Below are positions 1-8,333 of a stretch of DNA of 64,000 nucleotides, in pieces. The notes beneath the pieces are model-generated. The model had not been told where the DNA came from. It made no database searches and was given only the letters and a program-made list of their open reading frames with translations. Made by a program: the position numbers and the translations under genes. Source of the stretch: Pseudovibrio axinellae (lineage in GTDB: Bacteria > Pseudomonadota > Alphaproteobacteria > Rhizobiales > Stappiaceae); the NCBI RefSeq assembly GCF_900110875.1, contig NZ_FOFM01000007.1:186001-250000 (forward strand), written 5' to 3'. The first letter of the stretch is position 1. Every line of letters starts with the position of its first letter.

Positions 1-266
1 CACCATAGCCGTCCCCTTCTGCATTTCCGATTAGTGTCAAATCGCGTTTAACCAGAAAACCTAATTCAGCGGGAAGACTTCATCAACACCCACACGCCAC
101 AGCATGAGATTAAACAGGTACGCCACTGGTGCTTCACATCTCGACGCACACGTTCAGCAGAAGCTTAACACACTCAATCTATGAGGTTAAAACACACCCC
201 ACCTGCCTGCCCGGCGAAACTGATGTCCTCTTGAGCGAAATCCCAAATATGAAAGCAGTACGAGGC
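1..266. other. window edge without a recognisable gene
   Basis: I see no supported gene, RNA or terminator here. The short open frames lack ribosome binding sites and protein-like composition. It lies downstream of the minus-strand methyltransferase, so it may hold that gene's 3' untranslated region. Confidence 0.5.
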
Positions 267-908
267 TCAGCAAGGCAACTCGCCATAGACTTTGCGTGCA
301 ACAATCAGCCGACCCATTGGCGTTGCAGGGTAATTGCCGGTCTCAATAATTCTAAAGCCTGCTTGCTCGATGCTTTGTCCCAACGCTGTCTGCTGTAGGT
401 AAGAGACATATGGCGCATAGCCAACAGCACGCATGGCATGAATGAGCCCGCGCCAGTAAAATGCAACATCCCCCAGGCACGGCGTTTTCGAAATAAACAG
501 ACCACCGGGTTTCAACTGAGCATGTATTTGCTGAAGGACCCCAGTCATTTCCTTGATGAGATGCAGCACATTAAAAGCCATCACAACATCATAGGTTTGA
601 CCGTCAGAGGCAGTATTCTGCGCGCAAGAATGTGCAAAACTAACGTTCTCTATCCCGTCTTTACGCGCTTTCTCACGGCCAAATTCAATCATCTTTTCAG
701 AAAGATCACTCGCCGTTATGTGTTTGACATACTTTGATAAAAGCAGAGCTGTTGAACCACTTCCGCATCCCAGCTCCAGCACTTGTAGGTCTGGTGAAAG
801 GTAGGAGCGTACACGGTCCATTGCCTTCTCATAGGAGCCCACATCCTTTATCGGCCGCGCAATATACCCCGCCGCGTGTTTGTCCCAAAACTTCATGGAA
901 TCTTGCAT
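267..908 (-). CDS. class I SAM-dependent methyltransferase
   Basis: A 213-residue methyltransferase of the Rossmann-fold class I type. The SAM-binding motif I is visible as VLELGCGSG, followed by an acidic loop (ITASDLSEKMIE) and the FNVLHL and LKPGGLF segments typical of small-molecule or ubiquinone-type methyltransferases. The substrate cannot be told. The start at 908 is chosen over the in-frame codon at 995 because GAGGAG lies 7 nt upstream of it and the extra 29 residues look like read-through of the promoter. It is divergent from the LysR gene at 994, with an 85-bp shared promoter region containing a long inverted repeat, so the LysR protein is a likely regulator. The length is normal for the family. 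Confidence 0.85.
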   Translation of the reverse strand: MQDSMKFWDKHAAGYIARPIKDVGSYEKAMDRVRSYLSPDLQVLELGCGSGSTALLLSKYVKHITASDLSEKMIEFGREKARKDGIENVSFAHSCAQNTASDGQTYDVVMAFNVLHLIKEMTGVLQQIHAQLKPGGLFISKTPCLGDVAFYWRGLIHAMRAVGYAPYVSYLQQTALGQSIEQAGFRIIETGNYPATPMGRLIVARKVYGELPC

Positions 909-937
909 CAAAAGTCCTCCTCGCCCTCCACTGTACC

Positions 938-996
938 CATGCATATTCGCAAAACAAATTGCCAAAATACGCAGCTTGGTTATACAAATATGCATG
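938..996. promoter_or_regulatory. 10-bp perfect inverted repeat in divergent promoter region
   Basis: CATGCATATT at 938-947 and AATATGCATG at 987-996 are perfect inverted copies separated by 39 bp. They lie between the divergent methyltransferase and LysR genes, and the right arm covers the LysR start codon. This is a plausible autoregulatory LysR site, although the spacing is wider than the usual T-N11-A box. Inference only. Confidence 0.4.
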
Positions 997-1890
997 AATT
1001 GGCAGTCCGTCTCTTTCGATTGGAATCAAGCCCGTGCGTTCCTCGTCACTGCTGAGGAGGGCTCCCTGTCCGCTGCAGCAAGAGCTCTTGGACTCACCCA
1101 GCCTACACTGGGCCGACAAGTCTCTGCATTGGAAGCGGAATTGGGAGTAACCCTGTTTGAAAGGGTCGGCCGCTCGCTCACTCTCACCCAATCAGGTCTG
1201 GAATTGCTGGGCCATGTGAAGGCTATGGGAGAAGCCGCCAATCGCATCTCACTCACTGCATCCGGCCAATCTCAGGGAATCGACGGTCATGTCTGCATCA
1301 GTGCCAGTGATGCGGTGTCCTCCTACATCCTGCCCCCAATCCTCAAGCAACTCAGAGAAGCTGCTCCGGGAATCGAAATTGAAGTCCTTGCCACAAATTC
1401 GGTAAGTGACCTTCAGCAACGCGAAGCTGACATAGCGATCCGCCATGTGCGCCCAGAGCAGCCGGACCTCATCGCAAAACTGGTGCGCGAATCCTTCGCT
1501 CGCTTCTACGCCTCCAAAGCTTATCTGAACAAAAACGGACGTCCGCAAACCATCGATGATTTCGTAGGCCACGAATTCATTGGCTTCGACAGACCTGATC
1601 GTTTCTTAAAGCACTTCAGCGAAATCTACCTGCCCTTAACAACGCAAAACTTCAAACTCACAACAATGAGCGGGGTCGTCGGTTGGGAACTTGCCAGAAA
1701 CGATCTTGGCATCATCATCATGCTCGAGGATATCGGCAGGAACTTTGAGGATATGGAACAGGTTATACCGAGCTTTGAGCCTTTCCCCGTCCCAATCTGG
1801 CTGGCTACCCACCGCGAGCTTCACACCTCACGGCGCATCCGCCTGGTCTTTGACTTGCTCTCAGAGGCGTTATCGGCAGACAAATCTTAA
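994..1890 (+). CDS. LysR family transcriptional regulator
   Basis: A 298-residue LysR-type regulator. The N-terminal winged helix-turn-helix is clear (ARAFLVTAEEGSLSAAARAL, then QPTLGRQVSALEAELG), followed by a periplasmic-binding-protein-like effector domain from about residue 95. The start at 994 gives the family's usual N-terminus; the upstream in-frame codons would add 38 residues that read through the promoter. It is divergent from the methyltransferase at 267-908, the classical arrangement for LysR control of a neighbour. The ligand is unknown. The subgroup resembles one-domain regulators of the AmpR/GcvA kind, but I would not assign a name. Confidence 0.88.
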   Translation: MNWQSVSFDWNQARAFLVTAEEGSLSAAARALGLTQPTLGRQVSALEAELGVTLFERVGRSLTLTQSGLELLGHVKAMGEAANRISLTASGQSQGIDGHVCISASDAVSSYILPPILKQLREAAPGIEIEVLATNSVSDLQQREADIAIRHVRPEQPDLIAKLVRESFARFYASKAYLNKNGRPQTIDDFVGHEFIGFDRPDRFLKHFSEIYLPLTTQNFKLTTMSGVVGWELARNDLGIIIMLEDIGRNFEDMEQVIPSFEPFPVPIWLATHRELHTSRRIRLVFDLLSEALSADKS

Positions 1891-2202
1891 AACCACGGCT
1901 GGCTGTCATCCCATTATCTGCGCGCAGCCCCGGCATCTGCAGTCAGTCCATCTGCTCTCAGTGAAGACTATCCACAGTGAAACAACAAAAAGCACAGGTC
2001 CCCCAGCAGCTCCAACAAAGCAGAAGCTCAACGTTTCCCCGAAGAATTGATCAATTGTGGGCGGCTTACTTGATCCATATCACGGCAGTTCTACATCACA
2101 TAGGGAATCTTACGTATTCATCTTCCCTCCAGCCACTTGACCCACCATCGCCAATGGTAATAAGTCCAGATGGTCTAAACTCGGCAACCGAAGATAGCTC
2201 TG
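1891..2202. other. intergenic region upstream of copA
   Basis: About 310 bp without a supported gene. The only feature I can propose is the promoter-like dyad at 2137-2166 near the copA start. Confidence 0.5.
2137..2166 (+). promoter_or_regulatory. candidate MerR/CueR-type promoter of copA
   Basis: TTGACC at 2137-2142 is followed 18 bp later by TAAGTC. The dyad ACCAT-N5-ATGGT (2144-2148, 2154-2158) sits in the spacer. A stretched spacer with a centred dyad is typical of copper-responsive MerR-family promoters. No cueR gene is in the window, so this rests on pattern alone. Confidence 0.35.
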
Positions 2203-4428
2203 ATGAACGCACACACAGCCTCTGCAGCCCAAACCGTCAAACTCGATATTTCGGGAATGACATGCGCTGGTTGCGCATCCCGCTTGGAAAAAACCTTGCA
2301 AGCAACCGAAGGTGTGGTGAATGCCACCGTGAATTTTGCGCTCGAAACTGCAGAGGTAGAACACCTACCTCAGATTGTCGCAAACGATCTTGTTGACGCG
2401 GTCTCCTCAGCTGGCTTCGAAGCCAAACAACGCCGGGATGAGGCAGAGGCTGCAAAAAGAGCTCATGAAGAGCGCGACGCACAAAGCAACGCAGAAGAAC
2501 GCAAAACCTTTCAACTTTTCACACTTTCAACGCTACTTGCGATTCCTCTTGTGATTCCAATGGTCCTGATGGTTTTTGGGGTGCAATTCGAACTCCCAGG
2601 CCTGTTACAGTTTGCCTTGGCAACACCAATCCAGATTTTTGTTGGGGCACGATTCTATAAGGGCGCGTTTGCATCACTAAGGCACGGCGGTGCCAACATG
2701 GATGTTCTCGTATCGCTTGGCACATCAGCTGCTTACTTATACAGCGTTTATAACGTTTTCTTCGCAAGCGGAACTCAAAGCACGGACCTGTATTTTGAAG
2801 CCTCAGCTGTTATCCTAACCCTCATCTTGATGGGTAAGTATCTGGAAATTCGCGCAAAAAGATCCACCTCAGCAGCTGTACGTTCTTTGATTGCACTTCG
2901 CCCCACCACAGCAAATAAGATCGTTGGCGACAAAATTGTCCCCGTCAACATTTCTGACCTGCGCCTGGGCGATTACATAGTTGTCAAACCTGGCGAGCGT
3001 GTCCCAACCGACGGACTGATCGAAGAGGGCGAGAGTGAGCTGGATGAATCTATGCTCACCGGCGAAAGCCTCCCAGTGCACAAAAACACAGGAGATCAAG
3101 TAACCGGTGGAACAATCAACGGCTCAGGCGCTATTTTTGTGCGCACCACAGCTCTTGGAGAATCAACGCGCTTAGCGCAGATTATCCGCCTTGTTGAAGG
3201 TGCACAGACAACCAAAGCGCCCCTACAAAAATTAGTCGACAAAGTCGCCGCGATTTTTGTTCCCGTTATTGTGCTGATCGCACTTGCAACCTTCGCTGGC
3301 TGGATGTTGTACTCAGGCGACATTAGCACCGCCCTAGGCGCTAGTGTTGCAGTTCTCGTCATCGCCTGCCCTTGTGCGCTCGGACTTGCTACCCCAACAG
3401 CGCTCGTCGCAGGCACTGGCGCAGCCGCCAAGGCAGGGATACTTATTCGCGATATCGAAGCGCTGGAGCGGGCACACCAAGTCGACACTATTCTCTTTGA
3501 CAAAACCGGCACATTAACCGTCGGCAAGCCAGTTCTTACAGATGCTCAGGCATTTGACCGCAATGACGAGCGCTTACTTACAATTGCAGCCAGCGTTCAG
3601 CTCGGAAGTGAGCATCCACTTGCAAGCGCACTTATCCGCGCAGCAGAAGAGAAGAACCTGAAGCTCACACGCCCACGGCTCATCAAAGCTGTCCCCGGTA
3701 AAGGGATCATAGCTGAGCTAACAGGACAACAAGTCGCCATCGGCAACGCCGCACTCATGAACGACTTGCAAATCACCCCCTCAATGACGGGCGATGGTCT
3801 TGTAAAGACTTACGAATCTGCTGGTAAAACCGCTGTAACTGTCGCTCTCGGAGACCGAGCCATCGGCGTTCTCGCATTTGTCGATCAAGCCAGAGATTCA
3901 GCACGCGAAGCTATAGAAACCTTGAAAAATCAGGGCATTCGCACCGTATTGATCACCGGCGATACAGAGCTTGCTGCAAAGAACATTGCCGATCAAGTTG
4001 GAGTTGATGAGTTCCAGGCCCGCGTTCAACCAGAAGGTAAGAACGAAGTCGTAAATGACTTGAAGGAACAAGGGTATAGAGTAGCCATGGTTGGCGATGG
4101 CATCAACGATGCCCCTGCACTTGCCGCAGCTGATCTGGGTATTGCAATGGGTTCAGGCGCAGATGTTGCATTGGAAACCGCAGGAGTTACCCTCATGCGT
4201 TCCGAACCAAAAATGATCCCGGCAGCGCTAGATATTTCCAAGGCAACCCTCCGGAAAATAAGGCAGAATCTATTCTGGGCCTTTATCTATAACATCATCG
4301 GCATCCCGCTCGCAGCCTTCGGGTTACTCTCCCCCGTCATCGCAGGTGCGGCTATGGCAATGAGCTCGGTCTCAGTCGTCACCAACGCTATGCTATTGCG
4401 GCGATGGAAGCCGAAAAACATGAATTGA
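2203..4428 (+). CDS. copA: copper-translocating P1B-type ATPase
   Basis: A 741-residue heavy-metal ATPase that exports Cu(I) from the cytoplasm across the inner membrane. A single N-terminal metal-binding domain carries GMTCAGCAS (Cys21, Cys24). The membrane metal site is the CPC motif at residues 389-391, the phosphorylated aspartate is Asp433 in DKTGTLT, and the hinge is GDGINDAPA at about 631. The actuator loop TGES is present. Length and order match P1B-1 pumps. It is a single gene with a terminator at 4440-4471 and a possible CueR-type promoter upstream. No copper chaperone or cueR lies nearby in the window. Silver as substrate is possible, since the family does not discriminate strictly. 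Confidence 0.95.
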   Translation: MNAHTASAAQTVKLDISGMTCAGCASRLEKTLQATEGVVNATVNFALETAEVEHLPQIVANDLVDAVSSAGFEAKQRRDEAEAAKRAHEERDAQSNAEERKTFQLFTLSTLLAIPLVIPMVLMVFGVQFELPGLLQFALATPIQIFVGARFYKGAFASLRHGGANMDVLVSLGTSAAYLYSVYNVFFASGTQSTDLYFEASAVILTLILMGKYLEIRAKRSTSAAVRSLIALRPTTANKIVGDKIVPVNISDLRLGDYIVVKPGERVPTDGLIEEGESELDESMLTGESLPVHKNTGDQVTGGTINGSGAIFVRTTALGESTRLAQIIRLVEGAQTTKAPLQKLVDKVAAIFVPVIVLIALATFAGWMLYSGDISTALGASVAVLVIACPCALGLATPTALVAGTGAAAKAGILIRDIEALERAHQVDTILFDKTGTLTVGKPVLTDAQAFDRNDERLLTIAASVQLGSEHPLASALIRAAEEKNLKLTRPRLIKAVPGKGIIAELTGQQVAIGNAALMNDLQITPSMTGDGLVKTYESAGKTAVTVALGDRAIGVLAFVDQARDSAREAIETLKNQGIRTVLITGDTELAAKNIADQVGVDEFQARVQPEGKNEVVNDLKEQGYRVAMVGDGINDAPALAAADLGIAMGSGADVALETAGVTLMRSEPKMIPAALDISKATLRKIRQNLFWAFIYNIIGIPLAAFGLLSPVIAGAAMAMSSVSVVTNAMLLRRWKPKNMN

Positions 4429-4439
4429 TATAAGAACAT

Positions 4440-4471
4440 AGCCCTTGAAACCCAGTTTCAAGGGCTGTTTT
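4440..4471 (+). terminator. rho-independent terminator of copA
   Basis: Perfect 12-bp stem AGCCCTTGAAAC / GTTTCAAGGGCT with a 3-nt loop, followed by GTTTTGT, starting 11 nt after the copA stop codon. Confidence 0.85.
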
Positions 4472-4500
4472 GTATCTGCCCTTCAACCAGCCAATCCAGC

Positions 4501-4662
4501 ATCACGATAGTCACACGTCCAGGGGCAAAAGAGAGCATCAATAAGATGCTCACACATGGAGCGCTAGAATACAGCCAAATGGGGATTACACTTGAGATAG
4601 TTTTCCATAAACCTACTGCGCCCTTTACACAGCGAGAGCTTCGCGAGATGCTTACTAGGTAA
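4501..4662 (+). pseudogene. possible gene remnant without a start codon
   Basis: A 53-codon open stretch ending in TAA at 4660-4662 whose translation looks protein-like (TIVTRPGAKESINKML, GITLEIVFHKPTAP, FTQRELREML). The frame stays open back into the copA terminator, but no ATG, GTG or TTG start with a ribosome binding site precedes it. The first ATG in frame is at 4546, giving 38 residues. It may be the 3' end of a lost gene. I do not recognise the family. Confidence 0.3.
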
Positions 4663-4727
4663 AACCAACAGGAGTGGGATGGAATGATCTTCCGCTCGCA
4701 CGCTGTGCATAGGGTGGTCTTGAGATC

Positions 4728-6281
4728 ATGCACGAGATTGAACTGAAACTTTCAGTCGACAAAGCAACGCTTACGCGCCTGATAAAGGCAGAACCACCAA
4801 AGGGTTTTGCTGCAAACGAGCAATCCATAAACCGACTTCGATCAGTTTATTATGACACTCCCGACCACACTCTCCGAAAAGCCCGGGTTTCTCTTAGAAC
4901 ACGCTACAACGGGACCAATTGGATACAGACCGTCAAACAAGGCGGAGGCATGCAATCTGGCCTTTCCAGAAGAGTAGAACTTGAAGTTCCCATCGCCGGG
5001 GATAAACCAGACTTTGCAGCGATATCAGACCCAGACATTCGCAAATACCTGAAGAGTCTTTTGGCGGGGAAAGAGCTGGGTGTCCTTTTTGAAACCGTAA
5101 TCACACGCACCCTCATCTACTACACAGACGAAGCCGACACACGCATTGAAGTTGCCATGGATACCGGTTTCGCAAAAACGGAAAACCAACAGCACCCAAT
5201 TAATGAGGTCGAGCTGGAACTTCAATCCGGCCCCGTAGAAAACCTCTACCGCCTTGCAAATGAGCTGATGAAAGAGCGGACAATCCTGTTCTCCAACACC
5301 AATAAGGCAGGCATTGGATACCGCCTCGCAAGCGGAGAACCACCGGAGTTACAATCAGATGCACTCCATGCAAACCGCATATCTTTGACGGATGAAGACA
5401 CAGTAGGCTCAACATTTCAAAAAATATTGCGTGAATGCCTGAACCAGATCATTGCCAACCGCTCCTGTATCCTACAGCAAAACATTTCTGAAGGCCCCCA
5501 TCAGCTACGTGTGGGCCTGCGCCGATTAAGAAGTGCGTTCAATATCTACAAATCAGTTATGCCCGCAAACGCCATAATCGCCCGGTTAGATACCCGCGCA
5601 AAACAGCTGGCGACAACAGCAGGAAATCAACGGGACATAGATGTCTTATTGGAAGACATCATTACGCCTGTTATCCCCTTGTTGCCAAAAACACATTCGC
5701 TTGAACCTTTGTTGGAGGCGATCCAGCTTGCACACGAAGAAGCACAGGTTGAGCTGAAGAAAGACCTCGTCGATCCAAGCCTCAACACATTCCTTCTTGA
5801 TCTGGGTGAGATCTCCGAAAGTCCCGTTTGGGCAGATAACATTCAAATCAAGCACGCTAAAAAACTAAACCAGCCAATCAAAGACTTCGCACAAAATGCC
5901 CTAGGTAAACGCTGGAAGGCCTGTGAGAGGCGCGCTGAGAACCTACAGGATTTAACTATTGAACAGCGCCACGACCTGCGAAAAGCACTCAAAAAAATGC
6001 GTTATTCCGTTGAGTTCTTCCATTCACTGTATGAGCCTAATGACCTTCGCATTTTCCTTAAATGTTTGAAGAAGCTACAAAATACCTTTGGTTATTTGAA
6101 CGACGTTGCCATGGCAGAGCGCCTGGTCGCGATGAAGCTTCCCCACTCCTTACAAAACAACGAGGTTTCAACAGTGATCGGTTTTGTAGCTGGTTGGCAC
6201 CAGGCAAGAGCTGATAACGCATGGCTCGAAGCGCAAGAGCGGTGGAACGCCGCTGTTCACGCTCCCTACTACTGGCTATAA
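4728..6281 (+). CDS. CYTH and CHAD domain protein (inorganic triphosphatase-like)
   Basis: A 517-residue two-domain protein. The N-terminal CYTH domain (about 1-200) opens with the diagnostic EIELKL motif and has alternating charged beta strands (LRTRYNG, KQGGG, RVELEVPI, EVELELQSG) that line a triphosphate tunnel with divalent metal. The C-terminal CHAD domain (about 225-510) is helical and histidine/arginine rich (HQLRVGLRRLRSAF, HDLRKALKKMRYSVEFF) and is linked in the literature to polyphosphate binding. Together they suggest inorganic tripolyphosphate hydrolysis or polyphosphate-related work in the cytoplasm. It stands alone on the plus strand and runs convergently into phnF. The exact substrate is not proven. 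Confidence 0.88.
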   Translation: MHEIELKLSVDKATLTRLIKAEPPKGFAANEQSINRLRSVYYDTPDHTLRKARVSLRTRYNGTNWIQTVKQGGGMQSGLSRRVELEVPIAGDKPDFAAISDPDIRKYLKSLLAGKELGVLFETVITRTLIYYTDEADTRIEVAMDTGFAKTENQQHPINEVELELQSGPVENLYRLANELMKERTILFSNTNKAGIGYRLASGEPPELQSDALHANRISLTDEDTVGSTFQKILRECLNQIIANRSCILQQNISEGPHQLRVGLRRLRSAFNIYKSVMPANAIIARLDTRAKQLATTAGNQRDIDVLLEDIITPVIPLLPKTHSLEPLLEAIQLAHEEAQVELKKDLVDPSLNTFLLDLGEISESPVWADNIQIKHAKKLNQPIKDFAQNALGKRWKACERRAENLQDLTIEQRHDLRKALKKMRYSVEFFHSLYEPNDLRIFLKCLKKLQNTFGYLNDVAMAERLVAMKLPHSLQNNEVSTVIGFVAGWHQARADNAWLEAQERWNAAVHAPYYWL

Positions 6282-6288
6282 TCGTTGC

Positions 6289-7041
6289 TCATTCATTCCT
6301 GACTGTAAGATGCATCCTGTCAGCAGCAACGTAAGCTCGGCCAACCTGTATCGCTTTACCACCCTCAGTCACATTGATGGATTCCATTATAAGCACCGGC
6401 GCCCCCTCCGGTATTTTGAGCAATTCAGCATTCTCTGCGCTGCACAGCGCTGCTGTTATTCGCGTTTCCTTGCGTCGGTATTCTCCCAAACCATATTTCT
6501 CCATGATTTTGGTGATCGAACTGGTTTCCTTCAAATCAGCGGGAAGGTTTGGAAACCTCGATGCCTCGAACCAACGTGTTCCTGCAATAAGCGGCGTAGC
6601 ATCGGCATAGCTTACTGATTCACATTTGAACAAGGGCGTGCCAAGCTCCACGTTCAAAAGCTCCCCTGTGTAAGCATCAGCAACCACCTCTGAGACACGG
6701 AAGATATCCCCATAAACCTCTTGAGCCTGACCCGACAGGTTTTCAGTAAAGCGCGTGCGTGGGCCAATCGGATAGACAAGTGGGGCTTTAACGACAAAGG
6801 TCCCTCGCCCTTGGTCTGCCCGCAAAAACCCCTCCTCAATCAACGTTGAAATGGCGCGTCGGACAGTATGTCGGTTTACTCCAAAAGCATGCGCAAGCTC
6901 TTGCTCCGTCGGTATTTTTTCACCTGAAGACACCTCTGACCGTGAAAGAACGGCTCGCAGATTTTCAGCGATTTGTTTCCACATCGCGACACCGTTGCGT
7001 CGCTCGATTGGAGAAAACTCAAATTTCATCGGCTTCGTCAT
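6289..7041 (-). CDS. phnF: phosphonate operon regulator, GntR/HutC family
   Basis: A GntR-family repressor of about 250 residues. The N-terminal winged helix (PTEQELAHAFGVNRHTVRRAISTLIEEGFL) is followed by a UTRA ligand-binding domain of the HutC type. It is divergent from phnGHIJKL, the standard place of phnF, and the intergenic region holds a TGTA-N2-TACA palindrome of the HutC kind, so autoregulation and control of the C-P lyase operon are likely. Starts at 7062, 7041 and 7029 are all possible. I use 7041; the best-spaced GGAGG would also suit 7029. The family normally senses a phosphonate-pathway metabolite or phosphate state, but the ligand cannot be read from the sequence. Confidence 0.9.
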   Translation of the reverse strand: MTKPMKFEFSPIERRNGVAMWKQIAENLRAVLSRSEVSSGEKIPTEQELAHAFGVNRHTVRRAISTLIEEGFLRADQGRGTFVVKAPLVYPIGPRTRFTENLSGQAQEVYGDIFRVSEVVADAYTGELLNVELGTPLFKCESVSYADATPLIAGTRWFEASRFPNLPADLKETSSITKIMEKYGLGEYRRKETRITAALCSAENAELLKIPEGAPVLIMESINVTEGGKAIQVGRAYVAADRMHLTVRNE

Positions 7042-7085
7042 GCCTCCGTCATGAAACAACACTAATCAAGTGTCGAGCAAGATAT

Positions 7086-7111
7086 TTGTATATACAACTA
7101 GACAACATTGT
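7086..7111. promoter_or_regulatory. probable PhnF operator
   Basis: TTGTATATACAA at 7086-7097 is a perfect 12-bp palindrome containing TGTA-N2-TACA, the consensus known for HutC-type GntR regulators. A second imperfect dyad, ACAA-CA-TTGT (7102-7111), follows 4 bp later. Both lie in the AT-rich region between phnF and phnG. Confidence 0.6.
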
Positions 7112-7224
7112 ATTTTACTTAGCAACTGTAACCCACCGCACGGGCGCGGTGATCCAGAACAAACAAGCGTTACAACAACAATGCCCGGAGCCCCAGTTGG
7201 TTCCGGTAGTCTAAAGGGGCTGAG

Positions 7225-7695
7225 ATGAGGGCAAGTTCGCTCAAACAGCATTCACCGGAAATTGCAGCTAGACAGAATGCGATGGGCATTCTGGCAAAGG
7301 CATCAGCACAACAAATTTCCGATGTCTGGAAAACCCTCGGAATTGAACCGAGCTACTCTGTGATACGGCCAGCAGAAATCGGCCTTGTGATGGTACGTGG
7401 CCGTTCAGGCGGCACCGGCGCACCGTTCAATTTGTGCGAGGCCACTGTCACCAGATGCGTTGTCGCACTGGAAGATGGCACCACCGGTTTTGGTCAGGCA
7501 TTAGGCCGCGACAAAACCAAAGTCCTGCAAACAGCGCTGATTGATGCACTTTGGCAGCTCCCGGCTCATCGCGACAGTATTGAGAGCAAAGTTCTGGCAC
7601 CGCTCGCAAAATCTCAAGAACTTGCAGAGCAGGAAACTCGAGCTGAAGTCGCCGCCACAAAGGTTGATTTCTTCACCATGGTACGGGGAGAATAA
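7225..7695 (+). CDS. phnG: C-P lyase core subunit PhnG
   Basis: A 156-residue PhnG, the small alpha subunit of the PhnGHIJ core complex that transfers the alkylphosphonate to the ribose of a purine nucleotide. Recognised from the GLVMVRGRSGGTGAPFNLCE and TRCVVALEDGTTGFGQALGRD segments and from its place as first gene of a phn operon. Length is typical. AAAGGGG lies 5 nt before the ATG. The phnH gene starts 2 nt after its stop, so the two are probably translationally coupled. Expression is likely driven from the operator region between phnF and phnG. Confidence 0.95.
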   Translation: MRASSLKQHSPEIAARQNAMGILAKASAQQISDVWKTLGIEPSYSVIRPAEIGLVMVRGRSGGTGAPFNLCEATVTRCVVALEDGTTGFGQALGRDKTKVLQTALIDALWQLPAHRDSIESKVLAPLAKSQELAEQETRAEVAATKVDFFTMVRGE

Positions 7696-7697
7696 TC

Positions 7698-8330
7698 ATG
7701 ACCTCACAAGCTGCTTCCTCAATATTTGCCAAGGCACCATCCCCCGGCTTCACAGATGCCGTCCATGATGCGCAGTCAGTCTTTCGCGCTGCCATGAACG
7801 CCCTTGCGCAGCCAGGAACGATTCACCAGCTTAGCGAGCTTGCACTTACACCTCCCGCACCGCTTTCAGCCTCAGCAACAGCGCTGGTTCTAACACTTTG
7901 CGATTACGATACGCCTTTGTGGTTGGACCCCGATCTGGCGGCAAACGAGACGGTCAGAAGCTATATCCGATTCCATACCGCTGCACCGTTTGCAAAGAGC
8001 GCCGCAGAAGCAACATTCGCATTGGCCTCCAATTCCGAAAACCTGCCAGCTATTGCAGGCTTTGCAGCAGGAACTCCAGAATATCCAGACCGCTCAACCA
8101 CGATCATCTTGATGGTAGATGACATGGTATCGGGTAGCGGCGTCACTCTGAAAGGCCCCGGCATCAAGAACCAAAATCTGTTTTCAGCACACCCGCTACA
8201 AGCCTCGTTCTGGCAACAGATGCAAGCAAATAGCACACTCTATCCACTCGGGGTTGATGTGATTTTTGCCGGAAACAATCAGCTTGCTGGTCTGCCCCGC
8301 TCCACCAAAATAACCGGAACAGAGGCTTAA
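7698..8330 (+). CDS. phnH: C-P lyase core subunit PhnH
   Basis: A 210-residue PhnH, a structural subunit of the PhnGHIJ complex. The segment HDAQSVFRAAMNALAQPGT near the N-terminus and the C-terminal FPLGVDVIFA-like end (LYPLGVDVIFAGNNQLAGLP) are characteristic. GGGGAG lies about 8 nt before the start. It is followed after 3 nt by phnI. No catalytic residues are known in this subunit; it is folded like a PLP-dependent transferase but does not bind PLP. Confidence 0.94.
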   Translation: MTSQAASSIFAKAPSPGFTDAVHDAQSVFRAAMNALAQPGTIHQLSELALTPPAPLSASATALVLTLCDYDTPLWLDPDLAANETVRSYIRFHTAAPFAKSAAEATFALASNSENLPAIAGFAAGTPEYPDRSTTIILMVDDMVSGSGVTLKGPGIKNQNLFSAHPLQASFWQQMQANSTLYPLGVDVIFAGNNQLAGLPRSTKITGTEA

Positions 8331-8333
8331 CTC

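Noticed and set aside
4458-4733. 91-codon minus-strand frame after copA
   Set aside because: It runs through the copA terminator, is cysteine- and serine-rich and lacks a ribosome binding site; the plus-strand frame in the same place is more protein-like.
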